Part shown: positions 1 to 11,788 of the stretch, one piece after another
How the letters are laid out: each line of letters opens with the position of its first letter
Numbering within the stretch: the stretch's first letter is position 1
From: Leptidea sinapis
Lineage: Eukaryota > Arthropoda > Insecta > Lepidoptera > Pieridae
Assembly: GCF_905404315.1 (NCBI RefSeq)
Contig: NC_066288.1
Location: 4,154,001-4,218,000 of the forward strand
Length of the DNA: 64,000 nucleotides
Direction of reading: 5' to 3'
Translations under genes and position numbers: made by a program
The notes under the pieces: generated by a model
Seen by the model: the letters and a program-made list of their open reading frames with translations, nothing else
Told to the model about the DNA's origin: nothing
Databases searched by the model: none

Positions 1-254
1 ATTTTGGCGAGACAACACGTCCTGAGGATGCCTCGTGTAGAGGCGAAACACGTGTCGAATTGTTTTAAAAACAAATATTGGCGGAATTAACACTTAAGAA
101 AACTTATATCATTTGTATAATTACAGAGAGCCAATTATAGGTTTCCACAATTAGTGATGTAGTAGTTATGCAAGACCTATAACACGTTTTCCTTTAACGC
201 GGAACCACTCTACCGCGTTATATGGGTCATTATCTGTATTTAAGCTCATCGCAT

Positions 255-536
255 CGCTCATGCAGGACGTTCAGCCGATGGGAATTGATACGCCCTGCCC
301 ATTACAACGCAGTGCCGCTCAGGATTCTCAAAAATTCTGAGCGGTACTACAATTGCGCTCGTCGCCTTGAGACATAAGATGCTAAGCCTCATTTGCCCAG
401 TAATTTCACTAGCTACGGCGCCCTTCAGACCGAAACACAGTAATGCTTACACATTACTGCTTCACGGCACTAATAGGCGCCGTTGTGGTACGCACAATCT
501 AGCCGGCTTCCTGTGTAAAGGAGCCTCCCACTATGT
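255..536 (+). repeat. Interspersed repeat family X, copy 1
   Basis: About 280 bp that recurs at 36195-36502 and 40316-40638 and as fragments at 38617-38752 and 42540-42640. The shared core starts near GGACGTTCAGC and ends near GAGCCTCCCACT. Inside is a short inverted repeat built on CCGCTCAG / CTGAGCGG. No protein is conserved between copies, so this is a non-autonomous repeat or the tail of a larger element. The class is not recognised. Confidence 0.75.
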
Positions 537-704
537 GACACGTTATATTATAATTAACTACCTGATCCGGTCGACGTTATCCTACTCATATATAATGCTC
601 ACAGAATACCTTTATTTATTTATGGTGTATGTGGATGATGCAGCTACTGTACTCAATAACTTTTGTATTAATTTACATTTACTTTTTTGACTTACTCGTG
701 TAAG

Positions 705-880
705 ACATTGACTATTTGGCGTTTGAGTGTGTCTGTTGCATCATTTTATATTGTAATTTGAAATGATTTGTAAATCGTTGTACTTAAATGTAAATCTTGA
801 CATAAAAGAGTGGCAATGAGTTTCTTGCTACTTCTACTCATTAGCTCAACCCATTACGAAGTAGCGGTAGATTCAATAAG
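705..880 (+). repeat. LINE 3'-tail-like fragment
   Basis: The stretch around GATTTGTAAA and GGCAATGAGTTTCTTGC resembles 33710-33850, where GTGACAATGAATGTCTTGCC occupies the same place. The pattern is like the 3' untranslated end of lepidopteran LINEs. No coding part remains. Confidence 0.5.
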
Positions 881-881
881 A

Positions 882-1380
882 TAAATATTTTATTTTTTTG
901 ACATTCATAAGTGTCATTTCCGTGACCTACGTGAATAAATTGAGTTTGATTATAACTATAAAAAACCTATTTTATCAGCTTGTCAAAAGTCATCGTCAAA
1001 ATCTAAACCAATGAAATGAGTAAGAAATAAAACAACGTATTTCAAAATGATCCCTATATTATCTATGTCGTCACTATTTGGATAAGTAGCTGTATTAGTG
1101 CTATCATTCTTCCTCTCGTAAATAAATGTTTATTTCAGATCGATCTAAAATTTATAGTTTCTCAACCTTATTTTGCTCACCGCCACTTTGAGAATATGTT
1201 TTTTTTCTAGAGTATTTTCGTGTATTTTTTTGCCTTTTTAGACTATATTTTTTAATCTACCCACGCCCCATCTGCGTCAAGTCAATGCCCCCTAATTTTC
1301 TCTGGGTCTTCTACTGCCCCCCCGAAAGTCTCAAACGCCCTCAAGGGGGCGTTATCGCCCACGTTGAGAACCTATGAATT
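882..1380. other. AT-rich non-coding stretch
   Basis: I see no gene, RNA or repeat that I can name here. A C-rich run of about 100 bases lies near 1260-1350. Confidence 0.5.
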
Positions 1381-2080
1381 CTAAATCCTCAATTCTTCTT
1401 CTCAATCGGTCAGTCTTGTCAGAGTGGTCGTTGTTGCTTAGATGATGCAACATTAGTCGCCATTGGTCTCCTTAGTTCTGGGTGGCACTGCCTACCTCGC
1501 GATGCTTGTCCACTTTTGACGGTTTGTAGCATTGCGGGAGCACTCCACCACAGGTGTCTGGATCACTGGTTTGATAAGATCCGTCGCGTGATCGCGTGGG
1601 AGAGCGTCCTCTCGTTACCCCTCCACCTGGCCCAGCTCAATCGATCCTTCATTTCTGGAGATGTCACCGAAGAACTTCAGAATTTGTAGTTGCACAGTCG
1701 ACGCCTTAGACTTTCTCTTCAGTTCTTTTAAGATAGCATTGTTGGTTCGGAAAGCCGTCCAAGGGATCTTGAGGAGTCGTCTCCAACAGCATATCTCTTC
1801 AACAATTTTGCGGCGGTCTCGGAGTCTAGGGGTCCAGGTTTCAGCCCCGTGGTTATGCCGTAGCTTTCGGATATCCGGACAGCTCACAACCCCTGGAAAT
1901 GGAGATAGTAGAACCAAGATAGGTGTAGTTGGCACCACCTCACAGTTGGCAATGTGTTGAAATTCTAATCTGTTATTATTTACGCGGTCTACTATCATCA
2001 TCTTGGTTTTAACTCTGTTGATTGCCAGTCCAAATTCAAGGCTGGTTAAATCCTCAATGAATTAGCGGAAATATTTAAAA
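1380..2080 (-). pseudogene. RTE-like LINE reverse transcriptase, C-terminal remnant
   Basis: Minus-strand translation of about 1640-1975 gives a region with RDRRKI, CCWRRLLKIPWTAFRTN and LQILKFFGDISRNEGS. This is the pattern seen after the catalytic domain of RTE/BovB-type LINE reverse transcriptases in insects (W-C-W-R-R then I-P-W-T then F-G-I-R). The catalytic YADD region is absent and the frame is broken on both sides, so this is a dead 3' fragment. Confidence 0.75.
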
Positions 2081-2221
2081 TCTCTTTCATTAATAACTTG
2101 TAGATTTCTACGATTTTATCTTTATATTTATAAGGATAAGTAAACGTAAAAAAAGATACGACTGTTTATGCCGCAAAAAGCGTTTTTCGACACTCTTAAG
2201 GGAATCTAACTTTATAGGGTC

Positions 2222-2921
2222 CTAGCTGACCCAGCAAACGTTGTATTGCCAATTGAAGTTATAAAAAAAATCAATAATTAAAATTTTTGGGGTATAAAAA
2301 ATAGATGATGACCGATTCTCAGACCTACCAAATATATCGTACAAAAAATTTATCGTACTACAATTATTGTATTCAATTGTCATCTTGGAACCCTATTGCG
2401 GATCTGTAGATGGAACAGAATAATATAAATACATATTATGATTAAAAAACACGGGTTGATCGTAGAAAGGTGAAAAATTGAAATTGTATGTATTTTTCAA
2501 TGTTGAATCATAATATTTTAATAAAAAATATTTGTCAAAAGCATAATAAAAACTATTAAGGGGCACCCTTATCATTTAGGGATATGAATAATAGATGTTG
2601 GCCGATTCTCAGACCTATCCGATATGCAACCTACTTTCCTTTAAACCGGTTTACGGCTGTTTTCAATAACGTAACTCTAGTTACGGATATATTGCTATCG
2701 CCGTTTAATGACAAGATCTTATATATCCATAGTTACGGCCAATATATTTATAGTCCAATACTATCTATCAATAGGTTATTGAAATGTAAGTAAGCGTAAA
2801 AGGATAGATTTGTCTACCTCTAGTAACTTAAACTAAGGATAGATAGGTTATTGAAAACGGCCGTTAGCCGTTTCGGAGGAGTTTGGTAACAAACACCGCG
2901 ACACGAGAATTCTATCTATTA
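2222..2921 (-). mobile_element. Helitron-like non-autonomous element, interrupted
   Basis: Read on the minus strand, the right end (near 2921) carries TAGAATTCTCGTGTCGCGG and the left end closes with TTTGCTGGGTCAGCTAG at 2222. These ends match the copies at 11472-11788 and 28270-28645. A CTAG terminus with a hairpin-prone GC-rich end and no inverted repeats is typical of Helitrons. The body is split by a MITE at about 2646-2870. Confidence 0.65.
2646..2870. mobile_element. MITE nested in the Helitron-like copy
   Basis: Imperfect terminal inverted repeats are visible: ACGGCTGTTTTCAATAAC near the left end and GGTTATTGAAAACGGCCGT near the right end. The repeat interrupts sequence continuous in other copies of the flanking element. 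The superfamily is not assigned because the target duplication is unclear. Confidence 0.55.
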
Positions 2922-3060
2922 GATTTTTGATTGACCTAGAACCATTGAGTTTGGCAAGTTATACCTTCTTATACTATAAGTGTAGGGTCTGAAAACTATA
3001 TAGTTTTAATTAAATAATTTTAAAAAACAGGGTCTCTATGAAAGGAACGGCGCGACGATC

Positions 3061-3530
3061 CAAATTTTTTATTCAAATTCAAATATTTTTATTCAAAATA
3101 GGATGTGAAATCACTTATTGAAAGTCAAAAAACTACCACCCATTCCAAAATGAATGCCTCAGGCCTGAGAAGAATGGGCGCAACTAACTCAGCGGGCTTT
3201 TTTATTCATCAAAAATATGTTTTACAATTAAAGTACAATTTACAAAGTAACATTGTACAATTAAACTTATTATTTAATAGCCTGAGGGCGGTCGCTCCAT
3301 TCCCAATCTGTGGTACCATAAGAGAGTCATTTATGTTATAGTAACCTTTACCACACAAACGTTTTATAACAATTCTTTTGAATAACGTAATACTTTTGTT
3401 TTGAACATTCTCTGGGATCCTGTTGTAAAAGCATATACATTGCCCCACAAAAGACTTGTTAACTCGACTTAGTCGATTAGCTGTGTCATTAGGGGCCAAT
3501 TGTTTGAAATGACTTCATTGGCACAAGAAT
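3061..3530 (-). pseudogene. Jockey/CR1-type LINE, 3' end of reverse transcriptase ORF
   Basis: Minus-strand translation from 3499 gives SRVNKSFVGQCICFYNRIPE, then KRLCGKGYYNINDSL. This is the C-terminal tail of a lepidopteran LINE reverse transcriptase. The 3' untranslated part, with GAATGGGCGCAACTAACTC (plus strand), runs left to about 3061. Near-identical copies lie at 52010-52450 (same strand) and 12060-12870 and 10720-10890 (plus strand). It is a 5'-truncated insertion. Confidence 0.8.
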
Positions 3531-3569
3531 AAAAACAGATTTTTATGATTTATAGTTTTGAAAGATATA

Positions 3570-4757
3570 CAGAGTGTCCCAAAACTCAACGATAACCTGG
3601 TACCGGGCGAGAGGCCAAGGTATACCAGTTATGAAAAAAATAAGAAAAAAAATCTATGTCACTTAGTCAAGCGATGATAGACATTTTTCGAAAATGTTAA
3701 AAATTTGACACCCTTTGTCGCATTTTTAGGTACTGTGATCGCAATTTTCACAATTTTACAGAGGTTTTTTTAAAAATGTTATCTCAAATAACAGTGCTAT
3801 TAATGGTAACCACAAATGAAAGTAATATTCATTGTTAACTAAGTAAAATAAATTAAATTTTGACGAGTTATGGTTTATAAAATTTATGTCAGTCAACTTT
3901 GACACTCTACGTTGGAAAAAAAATGTACTACACTACCTATGGCAAGTTTTTTTAAAAGATGGCCCATTTAGTCTAGATTTCAAAATAGTACAACACTTGC
4001 CATTTTTCTTGCCAATAAAATTGCTATTTCTTAGAATCCAGAGAAAAGGTCTACTCAAAACCAATTCAAAATGTAACAGAATTGCTCCAAAAAATTGATG
4101 CAGCATCAGAAGAAATCAATGCGAGGAGATTTGCAAGACTGGTGAACAGGTCATTTCTGAGGCGATGCAGAGCTTGTATTCGTGCTGGAGGGAAACAATT
4201 TGAGCATCTGCTTTAATTTTAGGATAATAAAGTGTTACGATAATTTACCGTTTTAATTTGATTAAATTTTCCATGAGTTCCTTTCGCAAAAAATACGAAA
4301 TAGCAATTTTATTGGCAAGAAAAATGGCAAGTGTTGTACTATTTTGAAATCTAGACTAAATGGGCCATCTTTTAAAAAAACTTGCCATAGGTAGTGTAGT
4401 ACATTTTTTTTCCAACGTAGAGTGTCAAAGTTGACTGACATAAATTTTATAAACCATAACTCGTCAAAATTTAATTTATTTTACTTAGTTAACAATGAAT
4501 ATTACTTTCATTTGTGGTTACCATTAATAGCACTGTTATTTGAGATAACATTTTTAAAAAAACCTCTGTAAAATTGTGAAAATTGCGATCACAGTACCTA
4601 AAAATACGACAAAGGGTGTCAAATTTTTAACATTTTCGAAAAATGTCTATCATCGCTTGACTAAGTGACATAGATTTTTTTTCTTATTTTTTTCATAACT
4701 GGTATACCTTGGCCTCTCGCCCGGTACCAGGTTATCGTTGAGTTTTGGGACACCCTG
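3570..4757. mobile_element. Foldback mariner-like transposon with 461-bp inverted arms
   Basis: The left arm 3570-4030 and right arm 4297-4757 are near-perfect inverted repeats of equal length (461 bp). They begin CAGAGTGTCCCAAAACTCAA and end with the complement of CAGGGTGTCCCAAAACTCAA. TA dinucleotides flank both ends (ATATA before, TATAT after), the target duplication of the Tc1/mariner/IS630 group. The 266-bp centre still encodes the end of a transposase (4033-4216). A transcript across it would form a long hairpin. Confidence 0.85.
4033..4216 (+). pseudogene. Tc1/mariner-type transposase, C-terminal remnant
   Basis: Reading from 4034, about 60 codons are open to a TAA at 4214-4216. The end reads RSFLRRCRACIRAGGKQFEHLL. 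This matches the usual C-terminus of IS630/Tc1/mariner-like transposases of insects, where a Ser-Phe, Arg-Arg, Cys, Gly-Gly and Phe-Glu-His pattern precedes the stop. All catalytic aspartates are missing, so the copy cannot act alone. Confidence 0.7.
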
Positions 4758-5398
4758 TATATCATAGTTTTCTAGAAAAACAATATCGGGTTGCACTCTG
4801 GGAGTGGAGACAGAAGTGAAAACTTATAAATTTTAAAATACATTCAATATTCTTTTATGAATCATCGTTAACAATTTCGACAACTCATTAAAATTATTAC
4901 AATCTAAAATAGAAATTATAGGTTCATGGTTACTAAAACAGGAAATAAAAAAAAATACTCGAATAATCTATATTTCATTTATCTAGACGCGTTCGCGGTC
5001 GCGGTATGTACATGCATATTGCATATATACACTATAGTTGCGTCTCGTAACGGTGTCGCGAGTCCAGAGATTTTATCTCATCTAAAAATATGCGTACGGC
5101 GCTAAAAGATGTTTTTACTTCAAAAAAAACATGCGGAACAATGCTTGGGACAGCCGATATAAGTGAAAACTAAGAAATTTGTGAAGTGTATCGTCGAGCA
5201 GGAAGATCATTATTTATGAGTTAATTTTGGCTTGTAAAGAAGAGTTAATTTCCAATTTAAACTTTAATTCGTGAACATAAACATTAATAATATTAATTTC
5301 GCATCAATTGTATTATTAATCAGTAGAGAGTACTAGTCACGTGTATGGTGAAATATAATTTTTATTTATTGCGCTATCGTACACAATTATTACAATTA
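4758..5398. other. AT-rich non-coding stretch
   Basis: No gene or named repeat seen between the foldback element and the next Helitron-like copy. Confidence 0.5.
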
Positions 5399-5750
5399 TC
5401 TATATATATAAAAATGGATTGCGGTTCGTTAGTCTCGCTAAAGCTCGAGAACGGCTTGACCGATTTGGCTAATTTTGGTCTTGAATTATTTGTGGAAGTC
5501 CAGGGAAGGTCCAATTTTGATTTTCCTCCCACGTGTCTCGCGTCGTTCAGAAATCAAATAAAAACAATAGTTTAAAATGAATAACTAATTAGAATTTTTA
5601 TATCTTTCTAACTTTCTGAGGAGGTAAAATATAAACTTCCGTAAAACACGGGTAACACTTAAAAAAATGATTCCTTTTGTTTATTTTATACAATAGTTAA
5701 GGTATTTTATTTATCGATAATGGCAGTACGAAGTCTGCCGGGTCAGCTAG
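5399..5750 (+). mobile_element. Helitron-like non-autonomous element
   Basis: A 352-bp unit that starts TCTATATATATAAAAATGG and ends GCCGGGTCAGCTAG. It lies between an A (5398) and a T (5751), the Helitron A/T insertion site. There are no inverted termini or target duplication. The second copy at 39269-39593 shares the start and the GGTCAGCTAG end. The 76-codon open frame inside is not conserved. Confidence 0.7.
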
Positions 5751-5915
5751 TTTTTCATATAAAAGTGTACACTTCAGAAAAATCAACAGAAGTATACCTC
5801 ATATAGCTTATGGAAAGCGTTCGGTGACAATGACGCGAGTTCCATGATTTTTGTTTTCCCAAAAAATGCTCACATTGTCGAAAAAGATTTCTTTGAAGTC
5901 AACTATTTTTTAATA

Positions 5916-6040
5916 TAAGAGGGGGCAAACGGGCAAGAGGCTCACGGAATGGGTAGAGGTGAGGCGACCGCCCATCTCATCCCCAACAACAGGTGTCAAG
6001 AAATGCGTTGCCGGCAAAGGCCTGCCTTGGCTTTTTTTAG
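5916..6040 (+). repeat. LINE/SINE tail fragment
   Basis: Contains GGGGGCAAACGGGCAAGAGG and TGCGTTGCCGGCAAAGGCCT, which resemble the shared 3' tail of a lepidopteran LINE family. Related tails are seen at 48400-48650. Fragment only. Confidence 0.5.
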
Positions 6041-6338
6041 ATGACCGTGAAATTTCACAAAACTAAAATGATATATAAACAATAATAATGCACTAAATTC
6101 ATTATAATATATTTAACTAATTTAAAAAATACTGTTATGAAGTAAATAATTAAGTTCACCATACTATATCTACTAGAGATACCTATATTCAATTGACTCA
6201 ATATTTAATATTTATTATTACAAATTCTTTATTTATTTGATTAGAAAATCTTTAAATAATCTTGACATCATAAATAACTGATAAGTGGAACTAAATATAG
6301 ATTGAGGCATTTTTTAGTTCCATTAATGTACACATTAC

Positions 6339-6562
6339 TTAGTCCACTGAATATTTGGTTTGATTCGACGTATACAGATAATAAGTTCCCCGAACCGTGG
6401 GAGAAACAGGATATCCCATTTTAGCCTCCGGTGCGTCCTTGCATAAACCATTTATATATTGATCCCAACTTTCACAAAGGCGCGATGTAAATCCATTATC
6501 AGTTGACGCATAACTTATTGATTCAACAAACAGGTCGCACGATCTTCCGTGACTGCAAGCTT
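6339..6562 (-). CDS. Lipase, last coding exon
   Basis: The acceptor is TTTTTTTTAG at the right edge. The exon supplies 73 codons and a TAA. It begins with the cysteine-flanked catalytic His (ACSHGRSCDLF) and ends TSNQTKYSVD. Phase 1 agrees with the preceding exon. Confidence 0.88.
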
Positions 6563-9500
6563 CTAAAAAAAAACAGGAAAATTTTGATGTTGTTATAAAA
6601 TAGTTAAACACTGCACATGTTGAAAATAGGTGAAGTTTTGTGTTTATCCATTAAAAATAAAATTTATATACACTGTATAAATGATTATAGTTTAGACAAA
6701 ACTTCGCTATACATACATCACTTCATTTTAATTATAAATACAATCAGAACAGTTAAGAGATCGTAAATATTATGAAGTCAGTTATTTGAACCCGAAAATA
6801 ATAGAATTATACTCGATAGCTTGCTCACTGTGGTTAGGCGTTTTATTATATAATGTACTATGTGGTTTATAGCTTCAAAATACTTTTCACAAATGCCTCA
6901 GTCACGTAGTATTAGGTACCTTTACATTAAAATAACCAAAACATTGCTTTCTTATTGCGGAACACATTTGTGTGAATGAAAATTAGGTCAAGAAAATGGC
7001 AAATCATTTAATTCGCAATTCACTTGTTCCACAGGTAGAAAAATTTTTACATTCATACTTTCATTGATAAGTATAATAATTTTAGGCGGGATTTTCTAAA
7101 AGTTTAATAATATCTAATAGTTCTATTATTTTCCAATACAAAAATCTGTGTGCATGTTAGGTTTAAATAACTTTATTCTCATTAATCATCATATTGTCAC
7201 TTACATGAGAAATTAATATTTTAACAATTAAAGTAGGTACTCACAAACAATGATTTTGATAGGTACAGAATGCAATACAATGTTAGGCAAATAGATACGA
7301 GTAAGACATAAAACAACCTACATATGTTATTGAAACGTTTCATAATTATTGAGTATATGCCTTTGAAGGCTCGCTTTAAAATAAGTCAATGTTTTGGCAT
7401 TTCTTATTTCTGAGGGCAGGTTGTTATATATCTGAACTCCCTCAAAGGTTATTGTCTGTTTTCTATAATTACTTCTCACCATTGGCAGCTCAATATGACT
7501 AGCTCTTCGTGTAACATTTCTGGTTAAATTCTTTTTTTTAAAGAAGGATGTGTTAGGGTGAATTTTTTTTATTTAAAACCTTGTAAATGAGTAAGCATGT
7601 AGTGTGTGTGTATAATTGTCTGATTGTCATAATTTTTGTTTCTGTGTAGATTTTTTCAGTTGAAGTTAAGTAAATAATGTAATGAATATATAAGATAATG
7701 AAACAGTAGCTTTACTAGTTTATTTTGTGTTGTCTGTAGTTTAACTAATTTCGACTTTGCAGTACACTCCCATATTTCTATGAGATACAATAGGTGTGGT
7801 TTAACTAGTGAGTTGTAAATTATTGTAAATCAGACACGGCGTGGAATAGATCTGACAATGTTTCGCAACATACCAATTAGAGATGATAATTTTGTTCTTA
7901 CTTTATCGATATGTGGAATCCATGCCATATCACTATCTAAAATGAGGCCTAGATATTTCTCTACTTTTTTTTCTTCGATTTGTTGATTATTTATTCTTAA
8001 ATGTGTGAAAGGTGGAATAGTTTTGTTTTTTGCTTTAATGATGATGTACGAGGTTTTAGATATGTTTCTCTAAAACTATTTAAAAGGTTAATTTGAAAGT
8101 ATTGAAAAATAGTATTAAGATCGGCCTGTGCAAAAGAAACAAGTTCATTAATTGATTTTCCAAAGTAAAAAAGGCAAGTGTCATCAGCATAAAGGCTAAT
8201 CTGTCCGTGCAAACCTATTTCATGAATGTTGTTGACATAAATTAAGTATAAAAGGGGTCCTAAGATTGAGCCTTGAGGCAGCCCGTATAAAGGTGACAAA
8301 GGCTTTCTTTGATGATTATTTATCTTGATAATTTGCTGCCGTTGACTCAAATATGATTCATTTTTAGAACTATTCCTGTGATACCCAGATTTGCTAATTT
8401 CTGTAGTAAAAGTGTGTGACTGACAGTGTCAAATGCTTTTTTTAAATCGATGAAATTAAAAAAAGTAGATGTCTATATTTTTTGGTCAATGTTTGTTTTT
8501 ATTTCAGTAAGTAAATAACTAAACTATAGTAGCAGATACAGTACTGAATTGTGATCTAAAACCATATTGATGGTTGGAGAAAAAGTCTATTGAGTTAATA
8601 TTAAAAACTAGTGGTGTATACGTCGCAGCCATCAGGTTCTAGTTTTTCCGCCAATTAATTGATTACTATTCCTTAACATATATGAATGGGATAGCCTTCC
8701 AATTGAATGGCTGATTTAAGTTCCGACATATACCCACAAAACTACATGAAAATTACCCAATGAGGGACTGTACCCTAATGAAAACTATTTATTAAAATAA
8801 ATGTCTGTCATAAGTACCTTGTTCTACTATATTACCAGTACAGCCTGGTTGGATTGGTTTGCCTCCATTGGGAAAAAAGTCAACATGCCCACAATTGCTT
8901 GAAAAGCCCAGCACTCCAGCATCAGTGTGTATTACGTCTACAAAAACTGCATCACTTTTATCTAAAATATATTTATCTGGCAATTTCGGCACTTCAAATA
9001 AAGGTCGTGCGGGATCTAAGCCTGTAAAGAAATATGTGTGAAATAGGGATACAATTGAACTTGGACACAGTCTGGCTCGTCACGGCGTCGTGGGTCAGGT
9101 ACCTTACCAATGGGCGGCTTGTGGTGCCTGGTCAGTCCTGTTATTTGGTAACACAATCATATTGGTAATATTACATTTTATGATATAAGTATATTTACAT
9201 TAATTATTTTACTTAAGTTGATAAAATGCTCGCACCATGACTTTATTTGCTTAGAGTGTGTGGATAGATGCAACTGTTACTTTTTTGAAGATTTTTAATC
9301 ATTTAATCACTTCTTTTGTAACTTACACATTTGATTATTTTTGGTGCAGCTCTTTGTATCCCTACATTGCGTAAATATAGTAAAAAAAAGTTAAACTGTA
9401 TTATATTGATATAAAAAAGTGATAAAATAGTTACTTGTCATTAAAGCGTTTTCCGAAGTGATGGTAATTTACGTATCTTTGACATGGATAAACACATACG

Positions 9501-10068
9501 TAAATAAAAAAAAATAACATTAGATCACTTCAGGTAATTTTTAATCTAAAGTTGTTTAGTAACTACTTCAATATATTATATTATTTCAGTAACTAAAATC
9601 TACATTTGATCGATAGATTTAGTTTCGAGTAATGCAATATTAACTTATGAAGAGTGCTTACCAGTTATCCTAAATACAGGGTCATCTTGAGTGTAACTTC
9701 CAGCGTAACCCATTACATGGGCACCTAGGCTGTGACCTATTAGATGGACCATATCACTTTTTATGCTGTAACTTCGTTTTAGGGCATTTATCAAGCGCGC
9801 AACCTTCTTGCCCACATGTCTCGTAGCCAGTGCCGAGGCCGGATATAAGATGTTCTGTGCTAAGCTGCTCCAGTCAACAGTTATGACGTTTAGATCCATA
9901 TCTTGAAGGAACGTATCTTTCATATCCTCTAACCAGCTGGCATTGTTCGAAGAAAACCATCCATGTGTTATAATTTTAACATCGTTTGCTGCATTGAAGT
10001 ATCTGCTTTTAATAAACAAATCGCCGGTTCGAGGTAATTTTAATCGTTCCGCTGTATTCTTATTATTT
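6339..10068 (-). CDS. Pancreatic-type (neutral) lipase, 5' exon(s) missing
   Basis: A secreted alpha/beta-hydrolase that would cut acyl esters (triglyceride or phospholipid). Three exons join in phase: 10068-9662, 9021-8818 and 6562-6339 (stop at 6339-6341). The catalytic set is complete: Ser in GHSLGAH (exon 1), Asp in TGLDPARP across the first junction, and His in CSHGRS at the start of the last exon; HTDAGVLG is also typical. The oxyanion-side THGW motif is present. The stretch between the Asp and His is short, as in insect PLA1-like lipases. The first exon seen opens with an acceptor after TTTTTTTCAG in the expected strand-turn region, so the signal peptide and about 60-100 N-terminal residues must lie at higher coordinates; I did not find them. 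Triglyceride lipase versus phospholipase A1 cannot be decided. Confidence 0.9.
7330..8640 (-). pseudogene. Decayed LINE reverse transcriptase in the last lipase intron
   Basis: Minus-strand translation of 8350-7997 shows GLPQGSILGPLLYLIYVNNI followed by ISLYADDTCLFY, the catalytic palm of a non-LTR reverse transcriptase. Further downstream in another frame (about 7520-7340) is VQIYNNLPSEIRNAKT, the usual C-terminal tail. Frameshifts and stops separate the parts. It lies inside the last lipase intron, in the same direction as the gene. Confidence 0.85.
8818..9021 (-). CDS. Lipase, middle exon
   Basis: The acceptor TTTACAG is followed by GCTTAGATCCC; the donor is AAG/GTACTT. It carries 67 whole codons with the catalytic Asp motif LDPARPLF, HTDAG, and paired cysteines (SSNCGHVDF, PGCTGN) expected for a disulfide. 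Confidence 0.9.
9662..10068 (-). CDS. Lipase, first exon found (nucleophile exon)
   Basis: 135 codons between the acceptor TTTTTTTCAG and the donor ACTG/GTAAGC. Contains KIITHGWFSS, VITVDWSS and the nucleophile elbow LIGHSLGAHVMGYAG. The first codon is split, so at least one more upstream exon is needed. Confidence 0.9.
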
Positions 10069-10115
10069 CTGAAAAAAATTATAACGTTGTATAATACATC
10101 TCGTTCAAAGTTCAT

Positions 10116-10719
10116 CGAACTGCTGGTGATTTATGGTGGTAATATTCAAGTGATTATATCAGAATCGTGACGTATTGCTTTAAATTTTTTCTCATACGTC
10201 GATAAAGAAGTTTCACTTCAAAAATGTTGAATGAAATTAAATGCAAAGTAATTTTGAGAGGGGACTGTATTTATTATACCTACAACTATCTATTAAAGAA
10301 AAATAGGTTAAAAATATTTTTGTTTGAGTGCTGTGTACACACCCACTCATAAGAGCTCTTTAGAGCGCGCCTTCGACGCGGAAGACGTGGCAAATGAAAT
10401 ATTTATATACCTAATGCGGAAGCAAAACTATCGTAACTTCATAACTACTCGCTTGATTTTATTGAAACAAAAACTTGTGTATTTCTATATGATATTATAT
10501 AATCCTACTATTTTTCGTGATATGACGGACTTTGTCATATTCTCTATTTAAATATAACGGTTATATCAGAGATGATAACTATTGTTATCAAATATTACCT
10601 ATTGGTAATCTATGTGGTCTTATGACTTGTCTACATACAAACATCAACGTCAAACGAAAGATTTGTTTTAAGTTTGTTACTGCATATATCCGCCGTTTAT
10701 TATAACATAAATGGCTTTC
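10116..10719. other. Non-coding stretch upstream of the lipase exons
   Basis: AT-rich. A signal-peptide exon for the lipase was looked for here on the minus strand and not recognised. Confidence 0.4.
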
Positions 10720-10890
10720 TTAATTATACCACAGATTGGGAATGAACCGACCGCCCTCAAGCTATTAAATTATAATAAATTTAATTGTACGAAGTTACAT
10801 TATAACCATATTTTAATGAAATAAAAGTCGGCCGCCGAGTATTTTGCACTCGTTCTTCTCAGGTCTGACACATATTTCAATTTGAATTTT
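10720..10890 (+). repeat. LINE 3'-end fragment
   Basis: CACAGATTGGGAATG, GCACTCGTTCTTCTCAGGTC and the trailing CAATTTGAATTTTAG match the 3' end of the Jockey/CR1-type family seen at 12060-12870. Only the tail remains. Confidence 0.65.
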
Positions 10891-11471
10891 AGGGAACGAT
10901 TAGAATTTTTTTGGATTGAAAGGATTGTTTATAGCTACCCGCAGATGTGTCCAATTGTTAAACTATAGTTTTTGGTTATTTCAATAATAAGCATATGTAT
11001 ACAAAAAGTATCATTTCTGTCATAATCTATGTAGACATATGAATGATCTAAATTCTAAGCCATATATCCTTACCGTACCTCCGCTGCGCTTTGTCTAGAT
11101 ACCGCACCACTTAGGAAGAACAATGGCAACTATTAGATGCTTGTGTGCGTGGCATCTTGACACTCAATGGCATCTTTCAAATTTTGTAACATACGTGTAT
11201 TTGAACGCAAACGCAACGGCATTTTAATTTGAATTATTAGCAACGTTTAATAGTACATGGCACGTCAACGTCACACATTGTTCGAGACTGGCTCGAGTAC
11301 GTCCACTTGGGCGTAGCTTACGTCCACTTAGTTGCCGCACTTGCGACTACGCCTGCGGTATCTAGTTGGAGCGCAGCGGAGACCAATCCTTAATCTAGAA
11401 TATATAAGGCTATGTATAAATTCCCTTTCTTTACACTATAGTGGTCTAATAATGCATTTGCTACTAGATTT
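10891..11471. other. Non-coding stretch
   Basis: No gene or named repeat recognised. Confidence 0.4.
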
Positions 11472-11788
11472 TCTAATATATAAAATTCTCGTGTCATGGT
11501 GTTAAACTTTGAACTCCTCCGAAACGGCTTGACCGATTCTCATGAAATTTTGAGTGCATATTGGGTAGGTCTGAGAATCGGACAACATCTAATTTTCATT
11601 CCCCTAAATGTTAAGGGTGGTCCACACGATTTTTTTTTTAATTTTTTTGTCATTTATTTTTTAAATTTGTTTGATTAGTCAGCATTAAAAAATACATACA
11701 ACTTCAAATTTTCACCCATCTACGATCAACAGTTACTTTTGTATCGCGATTTTAATATCGGCAATACAACGTTTGCTGGGTCAGCTAG
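11472..11788 (+). mobile_element. Helitron-like non-autonomous element
   Basis: Starts TCTAATATATAAAATTCTCG and ends TTTGCTGGGTCAGCTAG, the same ends as 2222-2921 (minus) and 28270-28645 (plus). About 317 bp, no open frame conserved among copies. Confidence 0.65.
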
